64,000 bases of DNA from Pseudoalteromonas phenolica (GTDB lineage Bacteria > Pseudomonadota > Gammaproteobacteria > Enterobacterales > Alteromonadaceae): contig NZ_CP013188.1 in the NCBI RefSeq assembly GCF_001444405.1, positions 620,001 to 684,000 of the forward strand, read 5' to 3'. The notes under the pieces were generated by a model. The model saw nothing but the letters and a program-made list of their open reading frames with translations, made no database searches and had not been told where the DNA came from. The position numbers were made by a program, and so were the translations under genes. Shown here one piece after another: positions 17,158 through 26,462 of the stretch (positions are counted from its first letter, which is position 1; each line of letters starts with the position of its first letter).

Positions 17158-19001
17158 AGTTCGATTTCGTCCTCTTTCGAGTAAAGTGTCCAAGACTTAT
17201 TGTAAACACTGTTTGTTTGATATAACCAAAGGTCATATTTAGTGGTCTTTTTACCGCACGGGTATGGGATACCCCATTTCTTACACCACTTAACACCAAC
17301 CGTTTCAGCATATAGGCCAAACTTACCTGAGATCACATCAAGGTCATTTTTCAGCTCAATACCATAATAAATATGTGGCTTGTTATTACCTGTGCTGACC
17401 AGTGCAAAACCTGCATTAGACTCTAATGAGAAGGTATTGTCGATTAGCGTTAGAACAGCTTGTACACCAGCAGATACTAGACCTAAGTTAACACCACCAC
17501 GGCCAAATGCACCGAAGTCAACGTGGAATAAGTCACCTTCGGCGTATAATTCAGCGTTGTAGCCTACAGTTAGTTCAAAACCTAAACTTCCGTTTACGCC
17601 AGCTTCAACACTCATAGGAACGGGACCGATAGTAAAGCGTGCTTGCGCAAGTACTTTCTCTTCTTCCCATTTCTTTTCCCACGCTTTTTCATATTTAGCG
17701 ACGTATTTTTCATCTTCAAAAACAACATTATTGAAAATGATCATTTCTGACGCATAGCCTGTGTTATTACCGCTTACATAAGCGCTACCATCATAAGAAA
17801 TGCTAAATAGCGTGTTCTTAGCATTGAAGAAGTAGGCTTCAACGATGCCTTCACCAGTTACACGGCCACCAATATCTCCAGTAGGTACAATGAATAATTG
17901 GCCATTTAAATCAACACCGACACTGAATTTTGACTTATCGCCGTAAGACTTATCGAACGATTTTTCAAGCTTAATGTTCGCTAAACCAACGGCATATTGT
18001 GGACTGCGCTTAGCAAACCCTTCAGATGAATCAGCTTCTTCACCTGTGTAGAAATAAAGCGGGATTTGCGTCTCAATCACGTTGTTATCAGTGATCGTTT
18101 CAGCATTTTCAGCAAGATCAGTTAAGATGAAGCGAACTTGCAAGTTTTGTTCTTGCGTTGCATCGTGCTCGTCATGAATACGTTGTAGCAAGTCATCTTC
18201 TAGTGCAATGTCAAAGCCTATATGCTCGTCATGTAAACCAGCAGTGAAGTTATGTAAGATCACATCTTCATACCCCTGGTTTTGAGCATTCCAGAAATGG
18301 GTTGCTTCCCAGTTGCCGTTAACCATAACTTCGGCTTTGATACTAGTAGAACCAAGTTCAGCGCCTTCATAATCAGCGACAATAAAACCTACTAGATCAG
18401 AGTGGTGATGGCTTGTGCCATTGTCAGTTGTTGGTGCATCTAAGATTAACGCTTCTTGACCAAACTCGGCACTCAGTAATTTATAGTCATGCGTTTCTAA
18501 GACACGAACATGTACGTCAGCGAAAGGAAATTCACCATCTGCAAATGGTTCGTGATCCACAGAAGGATGGTTATCATCTTCAATGTCTTCAGCATGATCA
18601 TCGTGCGGGTCAATTTGCGCGATAATGTGGTAATGACCGCCAATCAGGTCGTTAGGAATAGTAATTTCAGTCTCGAAACTGTGGCTACCTTCAGACACTT
18701 GAGAAAGTTCTAATGCGCCAACTTTATGAACTTCGTCGATTTCTACTTCATCACCGGTTTCTTCATCGAGCTCTGCGGCATGAATTAAGTAAAAATGCAC
18801 ATCGACGTCTACGCTATTGAAACCTGCAATTTCAACATCATAGTAAGTTTTTACAGTTTGGTTCGGCTCTAATGTATCTAGTGGGCCAGTTGAGATATTT
18901 GTAACAGCAATATTGCTTGGTGTGTCATTGCTACCCAGCTCACAACCTGAAAGTACAGTAAGCATGGCGCCAGCAATTAAAGAAGTCGTAAAACGACGCA
19001 T
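17154..19001 (-). CDS. Large lipoprotein, partner of the HEAT-repeat protein
   Basis: This 615-residue protein has a lipoprotein signal (MRRFTTSLIAGAMLTVLSGC, Cys20). The mature N-terminal part is very acidic, has His-rich stretches (DPHDDHAED, DDNHPSVDHEPF) that could bind metal, and reads like beta-sandwich repeats. The C-terminal 280 residues are beta-rich with many Gly/aromatic alternations (SLGFELTVGYNAELYAEGD) and end with a short two-Cys segment (WCKKWGIPYPCGKK). No known domain is recognised with confidence. Its stop overlaps the start of the HEAT-repeat gene by four bases, so the products are made in a fixed ratio and probably form a complex on the periplasmic face of a membrane. Confidence 0.85.
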   Translation of the reverse strand: MRRFTTSLIAGAMLTVLSGCELGSNDTPSNIAVTNISTGPLDTLEPNQTVKTYYDVEIAGFNSVDVDVHFYLIHAAELDEETGDEVEIDEVHKVGALELSQVSEGSHSFETEITIPNDLIGGHYHIIAQIDPHDDHAEDIEDDNHPSVDHEPFADGEFPFADVHVRVLETHDYKLLSAEFGQEALILDAPTTDNGTSHHHSDLVGFIVADYEGAELGSTSIKAEVMVNGNWEATHFWNAQNQGYEDVILHNFTAGLHDEHIGFDIALEDDLLQRIHDEHDATQEQNLQVRFILTDLAENAETITDNNVIETQIPLYFYTGEEADSSEGFAKRSPQYAVGLANIKLEKSFDKSYGDKSKFSVGVDLNGQLFIVPTGDIGGRVTGEGIVEAYFFNAKNTLFSISYDGSAYVSGNNTGYASEMIIFNNVVFEDEKYVAKYEKAWEKKWEEEKVLAQARFTIGPVPMSVEAGVNGSLGFELTVGYNAELYAEGDLFHVDFGAFGRGGVNLGLVSAGVQAVLTLIDNTFSLESNAGFALVSTGNNKPHIYYGIELKNDLDVISGKFGLYAETVGVKWCKKWGIPYPCGKKTTKYDLWLYQTNSVYNKSWTLYSKEDEIEL

Positions 19002-19105
19002 AATTGATTCCCTAGTATGAAGTTTTCCAATAATTTATTCTACGGAGCAATTATGGATAAAAAATGAATTAACGTAAAGTTAACATTCAAGTGTTTTCAG
19101 AAATT

Positions 19106-19150
19106 GAATATAAAATGAGTAAGCACCAAAGTGTCACTCATTTTATATTC
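19106..19150 (-). terminator. Long-armed inverted repeat, terminator of the kinase operon
   Basis: Perfect 15-bp arms (19106-19120 and 19136-19150) around a 15-base loop, 23 bases past the stop of the 98-residue peptide gene. The outer arms are A/T-rich, giving a T-rich tail in either direction. The strand is inferred from the flanking genes. Confidence 0.65.
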
Positions 19151-19173
19151 GAGTTAACTCTTAAATATATAGT

Positions 19174-19470
19174 TTAAGATTTCGACTTCGATTTAGATTT
19201 TTTACCTTCACTTGGAGGTGGAAGAATAATAATAGGCTGGTAATTTGTCGTTGTTGTTGTCAATTCACCTTTAACAATCTTTAGTATTTCTTCAAGCCCT
19301 TGCATAGGATGGTATAGGCAATCTTTCACTTCCTGCTTCAATTCATACTTTTTTTCAAATTTTTTGAAAAATTTTTCAGGGTCGTCTGAAAACGCTTTAC
19401 AGCTTTCAGGATTATTCATAATTTCATTTAAAAAATGCAAAGTTGGTGATAGTAATGTTTCTTTTGACAT
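19174..19470 (-). CDS. 98-residue peptide with helical leader and proline/lysine-serine tail (candidate RiPP precursor)
   Basis: Third gene of the operon, 14 bases after the oxygenase gene, with AAGGAA before the ATG. Residues 1-66 are predicted helical: FLNEIMNNPESCKAF, then DDPEKFFKKF and KYELKQEVKDCL, a layout recalling Nif11/NHLP-type RiPP leaders (F..DP...F.., YxLxxE). Residues 71-98 are low complexity: five Thr, NYQPIIILPPPSEG, and a tail of alternating Lys-Ser. There is no recognisable enzyme fold. The sharp change from a folded leader-like part to a repetitive tail, and linkage to a modifying-enzyme-like gene, suggest a precursor or a substrate protein of the neighbouring kinase or oxygenase. 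This is inference. Confidence 0.75.
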   Translation of the reverse strand: MSKETLLSPTLHFLNEIMNNPESCKAFSDDPEKFFKKFEKKYELKQEVKDCLYHPMQGLEEILKIVKGELTTTTTNYQPIIILPPPSEGKKSKSKSKS

Positions 19471-19484
19471 TATAATTTCCTTGT

Positions 19485-20207
19485 TTAATTAAAGTCTTTT
19501 TCGAAACTCACGAAAAAAGACCAGTTTGTCTTACTAGTAAAGTTTTTTTCTAATGAATGTACCGTTTTTGTATTGAAGATGATGGCTTGTCCTAGTTTTA
19601 CTTCAACGGTTTTAATTCTGTCTTTGAGCTGTTCTGTGATGTTTGGCGGTAATTGTTTAAATTGACCAAACACCTCTTGTGGCAAAGCGCCTAGCTTGTG
19701 TGTACCAGGTATGATTCTGAAATTTGCTTTATCGACGGGAGTGATTGGGCACCAACACATAACTAAATCATTAACATCATGATCTAAGGGATAATCTTGA
19801 TGAAGATTGTTAATCCCTCTCACTGTATCTTCAGGAATGAGAGAAATGTAACCTTTAAAGTCGGCTCTTTTGGCTTTATGACCTAAAAGCCTTTCTGGAA
19901 TGTCAGCTGCAATCAAGTTGGTAGCGATGGTGTCGATGAGTTTATCAGCTCGACAGTCAAGGTGACTTCTTGATAAATAACGATTGTTTGTATTTGCAAT
20001 TGGGTAATTTGGTTTATTACAAATGAATTCAAAGATATCACTCAAATCATTTTTTATATCTTTTTCAATCAAGTTCATTTTATCAATGGTTAATAAGTAC
20101 GCAGCTGATGCTAGTTTTTGATATGTGTTTTCGTCAAATAAGTTATCGACAACTACATAGCCATTTTCATTGAATTCGTGATGTAACGCGTCACTAACAG
20201 ATTCCAT
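19485..20207 (-). CDS. PhyH-like Fe(II)/2-oxoglutarate-dependent oxygenase
   Basis: This 240-residue protein has the phytanoyl-CoA dioxygenase fold signature: the opening FNENGYVVVDNLFD, the iron motif HQD at 136-138 with a distal His217 in FNTKTVHSLE, and the fold landmark FRIIPGTHKLG. The family hydroxylates lipids, small molecules and peptide natural products. The Arg that normally binds 2-oxoglutarate about ten residues after the distal His is not obvious (SKTNWSFFVSF), so cosubstrate binding may be altered. The start overlaps the kinase gene's end by 14 bases, showing coupling. Its substrate may be the 98-residue peptide made next in the operon, whose tail is proline-rich; that is inference. 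Confidence 0.85.
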   Translation of the reverse strand: MESVSDALHHEFNENGYVVVDNLFDENTYQKLASAAYLLTIDKMNLIEKDIKNDLSDIFEFICNKPNYPIANTNNRYLSRSHLDCRADKLIDTIATNLIAADIPERLLGHKAKRADFKGYISLIPEDTVRGINNLHQDYPLDHDVNDLVMCWCPITPVDKANFRIIPGTHKLGALPQEVFGQFKQLPPNITEQLKDRIKTVEVKLGQAIIFNTKTVHSLEKNFTSKTNWSFFVSFEKDFN

Positions 20208-23200
20208 TTTTTAATTCCTTTAATTTGTTTAGCATTATTTTTTCGTTTTGAGTCTCACACCAGGAAGTTAACTCACTAAGTTGATTTAATGCACGATCAA
20301 TCTGTTTAGATTCAATTAAAGTATCTATGTACATAGCTTTATAGAAAGATAGTGAGTGCACTTGTCCAGTTTTTTCAATTTTTTCACAAATACCCTTCAG
20401 CATATCAGTATCTTGGTTTAAACATGCATTGAGTGCATCTGTAGGAATAAAGACTAAATAGAGATGTGAATCAGTCTTAAATTCTTGTCGTGCCCGTTCT
20501 ATTGTTTTTTTTGCAAGAGTTGTATCGTTGATAATGTAAGAAATAATTGCAGAATAATTTAATCCCATCAGATAACTAGGTAAGTGATTAAACTTTTGGG
20601 CGATTTGAAGTGCTTTTTCTACGCTTTTTATTGATTGGGTTGACTGGCCTGTAACAGCTTGGAAAATGCCATTAAAATAATAAGGTAGGCAGTTTGGAAG
20701 TAAGCCGTAAGTTTTTAAACCATTTCTAATTTCTTCATGGTTCAGTTCATCTAAAAGAGCAAAACACTCGGATAAAGATTGTTCAGCTTTTTCTAATTGG
20801 GCATCAAATACATAATTATTTGCAAGCATTGATTGAGTTAGTAGACGATGTAAGTAGGTCGCTTTGTGAGTGTTGTCTGTCAAAGCTTCTTCTGCCAGCG
20901 TAATTGCTTTATATCTTTCGTTCTTGTTGTTGTGGTAACTGATTTGAGACCAAATCAGTTGGTGGTGCAATCTTTGATATTCCTCAGTTGATAAATCTAT
21001 AGACTCGTTGGATTGCCTAAGTAATACCTCATTTTGTTTTGCTTTTTCAAAAATTCGAACATCACCGTAACCAAATCCCAGCATCAGAGAACTTATATTG
21101 TAGCTATTTAATCTAAGTTGCCACTTTATTGATTCAGTCTCATCATTTATCTTTTTGGCGATTTGAAAGTATTCATTTGTTATGTTGAAGGCTTCTTTAT
21201 ACAAAGAGCCTTCGTAAGTATGCTCTGCAGCTTTAAATCCGTATGTGCTACTTAATAAGAATTTTTGTGCATGTTTGTAATGATATGCAATTAGCAAAGC
21301 TTCTAATTTTGGTTTTGTTACTAGTATGCTTGCTATCTTATTATGGTTCTTTTCTTTGCTTGCCGTATTTGTACTTTCATATGCAGCATCCCTCACTAAA
21401 GCGTGCTTAAAGATATAACTATCATGGTCCACACTGCGTTGATGAACAATTAAGTCTTTTGCTACCAGTTCATTTAAGTCATTTTGAATTTGGTTTTCAC
21501 TTAATGATGAAGCGGCAACTAGCAGTTCATATTCAAACTCACGACCAATGGTGGCAGCCAGTTGAGCGGTTTCTTTAGCATGAATTAAACTGTCTAACTT
21601 TTGCTGAAGTGACTCACGCAGGCTGGTAGGGACTTGGTCTAGTTTGTCAGGACTGGTGAAGTTAATTGCATCGTTGATTACACTTACCAATTTTTTTTGC
21701 TTAAGCATATCAATGAGTTCTTCGATAAACAGCGGAATACCATCAGTACGGTTTACAAGCACATCAAGGACGTTTTGTGATACGGCTTGATCATCAAATA
21801 GTTTTACGATGAAGTCTTCAGTTGCTTGCTGAGTTAATTTCTTCAAACCAACTTCTAGCAAAGTGAGATCTTGTAATTGGGTAGGCACCTTTTGACGTGA
21901 AGTACTTATAAGTACGTCGCCATTATGGAGTTGCTTCGCGAAGTGCTGAATAAATTCAATGGTTGTTATGTCTGCCCAGTGAATATCTTCGACAATGTAC
22001 AATTTGTTAGCGTTGATAGTGAAGCTCTGACTCATTAATAATGCAGTAAGAGCTTTAAATAAATAAGCTTTTTGCGCATCTGGTGCCAATGTTGAAGCTG
22101 TTAACTCATCACTTAATTCAATGTTTAACCAGATCAGTAAGATCGGTAATACTTGCTCGCAATCTAATGTTTTGTCATGCGCTGTTATAATGGCTGTAAA
22201 GGTCTCTATTGCATTTGATGTGGTTAAATTGCTCGTGTTATATAAGTAACGAACTAGAGTTAAAATAGGGTACAGTGCATTATTTTGATGCTCGGGCAAA
22301 CACTGAGCTACAAGGTGTTGGTACTTAGACGCACTGCTTCTGATTTCTTGTAATAAACGAGATTTACCAATACCGGCTTCACCATGAATATGGGTAAAGC
22401 GGCTTTCTGTACTCTCATGATTAAAAATCGACAGAGACTGTTCGAGTTCGTTGCTTCTTCCTACGAGCTCATGGCTATTTCTTGTGCCACGCATAAAGCC
22501 AAAGGCTTCTACTCGGCGTTCACCTTTTAAGCTGAATATACGTTTTTTACTAAGGTTACTGCTTAGTAATTTTTCACCAAAATATTCAAACTCTGAATAG
22601 GGTTCAAGAATGGCCCTTGACTCTTCACTACATAAAATTTGTCTTTCACCAGCTTCTCTTGCTAGCGCCATCGCAGTATTCGCAATATGGCCTTCTGGCA
22701 TAGCGGTCGCATAGGTTGTGAACACACCCGCATGAATACCTGCATGCACATTAATTTGCACACCATGTGCTTCTTGAGTAAGTGCGTTACGCTTAGCGAT
22801 GTCACTGATAGCATCTAAAATTGTGCGAGCACAAAGGCGCGTGTCGTTATCAGATGCAATTGGATAACCAAAATAAAACAGCACTGAATCTGCTAAGTTA
22901 CCAACATGGGTGGCACCATAGCGCGTCGCAATATCTATACAGTGATTCCGCTGAGATCTAAATAAAGTATCGACAATATCTAAATCAAGCTCTTTGTCTG
23001 TTAGCACTTTGCTGCTAAGTCGCATGGCTAAAACTGTGATCTGTTTGCGCTCAATATGGGCTGTAAAATTTTGCATTGACGCACCAGCAGGACCATCATC
23101 ACGCATGATCATTGTGTCATCATCTGCTTGCTGTTGTACTCGCAGATCTGCTAATACGCCAACCAGATTAGACATGTTAACTAGGGCTACTTCTTGATAA

Positions 23201-24051
23201 AGCGCATCACCAGTAATTACTCTGTCAGTGGCGTTTTTAATTAACACACGTCGTAATAAAGCTGCGATGGGGTGACCCAGTAAACTACTTGGTATTGATA
23301 CTTGCATATCACTTAATTGCTTGTGGTAAACAGCAGCAATGCTTGACCCGGTTATTGCAGGTAGGCCAGTTAAACACTCTAAGAAAACTAAACCCCAAAC
23401 GTAAAGGTCAGTTTTCTCTGTTGCAGGTTCACCACGTAATTGTTCTGGGGCACTATAAGATGGTGTGCCTAATGTTTCTTGGGTGAGTGTTAGCGTATTA
23501 AAATCGGCTTGGCGGCTATCTTGAGTGAGCGTGCCAATACCAAAATCGAGAATTTTAGCGTGTGTCTTTGCCCCCGTTTTTGTGAGCATGATATTGGCAG
23601 GTTTAATATCCCTATGAACTATACCATTTTGATGAGCGTGAACTAGGGCGTCAAGTACCTGAAGCATGACTTCTTTGGCGTCAACGGCGTTTAGTGCACC
23701 TTCTTGAATAAGATGCTCTCTGAGAGATTGGCCTTCAATGTACTCAAACACCCCATATAACAAATCATCATTAATCTGACCCTTGTCGAGTAATCGGACA
23801 ATATTTGGGTGTTGTAGCTGACTACTTAATGCCGTTTCTCTTTTAAACCGCTCTATATACCGCTGTTTTTGTTGCTCTTCACAATGTGGTTCTATCGCTA
23901 AAAACTTAATGGCAACATGCTGCCCAGTATTGACTTGTATTGCTTTAAAAACTTTACCAAATCCACCTTCTCCAATTTTATGTAAGAGTTGATATTGGTC
24001 AGATGAAAATTGCTCATGTATGAGTTGATCTGAAAATTGCGATAAAGACAT
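20194..24051 (-). CDS. Ser/Thr kinase - degenerate nucleotide cyclase - AAA ATPase - TPR fusion protein
   Basis: The start is the ATG at 24051 (GAGTG six bases before); an in-frame TTG is four codons upstream. The roughly 1285-residue protein holds a complete Hanks kinase domain (residues 20-285): GEGGFGKV loop, catalytic Lys in VAIKFL, HRDIKPAN, DFG and SAPEQL. Next (about 337-510) comes a class III cyclase-like domain in which the usual first metal Asp is replaced (ITVLAMRLSS) while the NLADSVLFYFG Asp is kept, so catalysis is doubtful. An ATPase domain follows with GEAGIGKS and LYIVEDIHWAD, then about 450 residues of TPR-like helices. This matches the kinase/cyclase fusion class that I recall being annotated beside thiazole/oxazole-modified microcin clusters. 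It heads a three-gene operon and is probably its signalling or regulatory component. Confidence 0.92.
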   Translation of the reverse strand: MSLSQFSDQLIHEQFSSDQYQLLHKIGEGGFGKVFKAIQVNTGQHVAIKFLAIEPHCEEQQKQRYIERFKRETALSSQLQHPNIVRLLDKGQINDDLLYGVFEYIEGQSLREHLIQEGALNAVDAKEVMLQVLDALVHAHQNGIVHRDIKPANIMLTKTGAKTHAKILDFGIGTLTQDSRQADFNTLTLTQETLGTPSYSAPEQLRGEPATEKTDLYVWGLVFLECLTGLPAITGSSIAAVYHKQLSDMQVSIPSSLLGHPIAALLRRVLIKNATDRVITGDALYQEVALVNMSNLVGVLADLRVQQQADDDTMIMRDDGPAGASMQNFTAHIERKQITVLAMRLSSKVLTDKELDLDIVDTLFRSQRNHCIDIATRYGATHVGNLADSVLFYFGYPIASDNDTRLCARTILDAISDIAKRNALTQEAHGVQINVHAGIHAGVFTTYATAMPEGHIANTAMALAREAGERQILCSEESRAILEPYSEFEYFGEKLLSSNLSKKRIFSLKGERRVEAFGFMRGTRNSHELVGRSNELEQSLSIFNHESTESRFTHIHGEAGIGKSRLLQEIRSSASKYQHLVAQCLPEHQNNALYPILTLVRYLYNTSNLTTSNAIETFTAIITAHDKTLDCEQVLPILLIWLNIELSDELTASTLAPDAQKAYLFKALTALLMSQSFTINANKLYIVEDIHWADITTIEFIQHFAKQLHNGDVLISTSRQKVPTQLQDLTLLEVGLKKLTQQATEDFIVKLFDDQAVSQNVLDVLVNRTDGIPLFIEELIDMLKQKKLVSVINDAINFTSPDKLDQVPTSLRESLQQKLDSLIHAKETAQLAATIGREFEYELLVAASSLSENQIQNDLNELVAKDLIVHQRSVDHDSYIFKHALVRDAAYESTNTASKEKNHNKIASILVTKPKLEALLIAYHYKHAQKFLLSSTYGFKAAEHTYEGSLYKEAFNITNEYFQIAKKINDETESIKWQLRLNSYNISSLMLGFGYGDVRIFEKAKQNEVLLRQSNESIDLSTEEYQRLHHQLIWSQISYHNNKNERYKAITLAEEALTDNTHKATYLHRLLTQSMLANNYVFDAQLEKAEQSLSECFALLDELNHEEIRNGLKTYGLLPNCLPYYFNGIFQAVTGQSTQSIKSVEKALQIAQKFNHLPSYLMGLNYSAIISYIINDTTLAKKTIERARQEFKTDSHLYLVFIPTDALNACLNQDTDMLKGICEKIEKTGQVHSLSFYKAMYIDTLIESKQIDRALNQLSELTSWCETQNEKIMLNKLKELKNGIC

Positions 24052-24268
24052 GTGAACACTCAATTTATTATTTGTAGTGAAATTATTATTGCTAAAAGCT
24101 GATTAATTCTTTTAAAACAGATGCTTGCATGTACACTTTCAGCATATCAAGCGAATATTGCATTGCCAAGTTATCGACAAACTTTTTGGGTACTTTAGGA
24201 AAAAGGTTTTATTCTTAGAATAGAAATAAAAGATGATGTTTATATAAGAAAAATTTAACATCTATAAA

Positions 24269-24298
24269 TTAAAAATGAGGTACAGAGCGCACCTCATT
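24269..24298 (-). terminator. Terminator of the metalloprotease operon
   Basis: Eight-bp stem AATGAGGT/ACCTCATT with a nine-base loop; on the minus strand it is followed by TTTTT, 28 bases beyond the protease stop. Confidence 0.75.
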
Positions 24299-24325
24299 AA
24301 ATATTACACAGCGCTTATTTGCTAA

Positions 24326-25069
24326 TTATTTAAAGTTTGCAATGCTGTATTTTGTATCGTTTACAGTCTTCCAACCATATGCTTGACCTACAACGCCATA
24401 AGGCACTCCACCTACAGACCAATTTGGGTTAGCAAAGTAATCGTACTGAGTTGCTGAGCCAAAAACGTGCGGGTAAGCCATAATACTTGCAAAGTTATTT
24501 TGTACACCATGACCCATGCCGTCTACGTATACACCACCAGATGTATCACCTTGTTTGCGTGAGTGAGCAAGCCCTTGATTGTGGCCTAGCTCATGAACAA
24601 ATGTCGTTGCGCCACAATCTATAGCAGTGATACTGAACATACGATCGCTCATTGAGCTGTAAAGGTTGCCGTTAGTGCCTTGACCTACCCAAGCTAATCC
24701 ACATGAGATTAAGCCATTACCCGCACTTTCACCTGTACCAAGTACTGCGACCATATCTGCGCGCCAAGTGTTGCGCAAATCTGCGACATAAGTGCTGTTT
24801 GTAACAGCATTTAACCAGCTAGATTCAGGTGTGATGGCGTAGTTTCCTAGGTTTTGGCTACCAGCTAAACGAAGCTGAATGTCTACGCCGTTTTGTTGAT
24901 AAACCTGATTCGAAAAGGCGATCAGTTGATTGATTTTAGTATTAATATTTGCTGTTTTAGCAGCTGCTTGATCTGTATATAGAATACCTATATCAATGGT
25001 AACCGCCGAAGCGAAACCAGAGAACGCAATTGCTGATGCAGCGACTAGTGTTTTAAGTGATGTCTTCAT
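24326..25069 (-). CDS. Secreted metzincin-type zinc metalloprotease
   Basis: This 247-residue protein has a signal peptide (MKTSLKTLVAASAIAFSGFASA) followed directly by a catalytic domain beginning VTIDIGILYTDQAA. The extended zinc motif HELGHNQGLAH (HExxHxxGxxH) and a following conserved-looking Met turn (SIMAYPHVFG) mark the metzincin clan, closest to reprolysin-like M12B bacterial enzymes. Four Cys or fewer suggest a simple fold. There is no prodomain in this polypeptide, which is unusual; the preceding gene appears to supply it. TAAGGAAAACAG places a ribosome site between that gene's stop and this ATG. Function: extracellular or periplasmic proteolysis. Confidence 0.92.
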   Translation of the reverse strand: MKTSLKTLVAASAIAFSGFASAVTIDIGILYTDQAAAKTANINTKINQLIAFSNQVYQQNGVDIQLRLAGSQNLGNYAITPESSWLNAVTNSTYVADLRNTWRADMVAVLGTGESAGNGLISCGLAWVGQGTNGNLYSSMSDRMFSITAIDCGATTFVHELGHNQGLAHSRKQGDTSGGVYVDGMGHGVQNNFASIMAYPHVFGSATQYDYFANPNWSVGGVPYGVVGQAYGWKTVNDTKYSIANFK

Positions 25070-25078
25070 CTGTTTTCC

Positions 25079-25783
25079 TTACTTGTTAGTGTTGTTAAAT
25101 TTAGGAGCAAATATGTCAGTTTTTTCTTGCTCTGTGTGTTGTGCATCTGAGTGATGTTCTGACTCAGAGTGCTCGAACTCAACGTGTTTTCTATACAAGT
25201 CCCGTTTTGCAGCAATCCATCCATATTGGTCTTTTGATTCAAACACATAATTTCCACTTGGCGCAGTGAGCTGGCCGTAAACAGCATCTTTGCCAACAGT
25301 TAATACGGTGGTATGAAAACGCCCATCAGCACCGGTTACATTCCCAAAGATACTTTTATCTCCGTTACTTGCGACATCAATGAAAGTTACTTCAGCTATG
25401 AATGTTTCTGCTGATTGCGGGATCATCAGCTCAAAATTGTCACCCGCTTCTAGCTCTTGAAGTGAAGGCAAATCAAATTCTATGTAAGCTTCGTTATTAA
25501 GATCTGAGGGTAAAACACCTGCTTCAGAAAGAACGGATTGCGCTTTTTCTGACAACTTATTAATAGCGTAAAATGAAGGTTCAATATCTGATTTAACTGA
25601 TGGTTTGTCGGCGACAATGGCTGTTTCTTTTACAAAAGGTGTAGAAATGATATTAACCTCGACTTCATCAGTTTTTTTACCCGAGATTAAAGAAGTTGTT
25701 TGATTATCATCTTTCTGATTGCTAAAAAAATAAATTGAGCAGATGACAACTGCGCAGAGTGAGATTAGTAAAGTACGTTTCAT
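25079..25783 (-). CDS. Exported protein resembling a stand-alone prodomain of a metzincin protease
   Basis: This 234-residue protein has an N-terminal hydrophobic signal/anchor (RTLLISLCAVVICSIYFFS). Residues about 85-190 carry the pattern of metalloprotease N-terminal propeptides: DLPSLQELEAGDNFELMIPQ, then a strand pair around GNVTGADGRFHTTVLTVGKDAVYGQL and APSGNYVFESKDQYGWIAA. The C-terminal tail is charged and His-rich (EHSESEHHSDAQH), possibly chelating the protease zinc. Its stop is nine bases before the protease start and in the same reading frame. It is inferred to be an inhibitor, chaperone or prodomain acting in trans. I do not recognise a named family for the separate form. Confidence 0.75.
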   Translation of the reverse strand: MKRTLLISLCAVVICSIYFFSNQKDDNQTTSLISGKKTDEVEVNIISTPFVKETAIVADKPSVKSDIEPSFYAINKLSEKAQSVLSEAGVLPSDLNNEAYIEFDLPSLQELEAGDNFELMIPQSAETFIAEVTFIDVASNGDKSIFGNVTGADGRFHTTVLTVGKDAVYGQLTAPSGNYVFESKDQYGWIAAKRDLYRKHVEFEHSESEHHSDAQHTEQEKTDIFAPKFNNTNK

Positions 25784-26462
25784 ATTGTCGCCTCCTGTGT
25801 AAAAGAGAACAATTTATACGCACTGATGTATCATTATCAACAATAAATGTAAATTAAATGTATTTATTTTGATGTATTTTTACATTTTATGTAATAAAAA
25901 CAATATTTTGAATTGTTTACAAATTTTAACATATCGTTTGTTAGGTGATTTTTATTTTCAAATTTTATCTTTCTAAACAACTTTGTTTGTTAACTGTTAT
26001 CAATTTAGTAACAGTAAAGTGCTTTACCAAATAATTATTGTACGATTCGTTTGATTGATTTTTGCTCTTGAAGCCTGATTTTTTTGGTTCTATTTATGTA
26101 TTGATCTAGGTCTTATCAGTATTAGGGTTTTCAAGATAGAATTTTGAAAATCAGGATTATGGCTCTTATCAAGAGCGCTTATATGAAGGTTCCTGAAGTT
26201 AAATTTTAAAAAACTTAATTAACTTTAGCGGTCAGTTTTTATCTACCGTATTATCTAATTCAAATAAATTTTTTAGTAAAAGTGAACAATTAACACTTAA
26301 GTTTACATGGGGAGACAATAATTTAAGCTATAGAATTTTTAGTATCTAAAAGTGAAGTGATTACTCGCAAATCAGTTTTCATTTACTTTAGTTGTGCTAA
26401 GTTATTATTGTTCCTCACGGATAAACATTCAAAAAATATTAAAACTGAGAAGGGATATTTTT
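25784..26462. other. AT-rich intergenic region without a gene
   Basis: About 680 bases, strongly AT-rich, between divergent genes. No reading frame with a ribosome site is visible on either strand. It must hold the promoters of the protease operon and of the diguanylate cyclase gene. The frame of the latter is open up to 26394 but without a ribosome site there. Confidence 0.6.
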
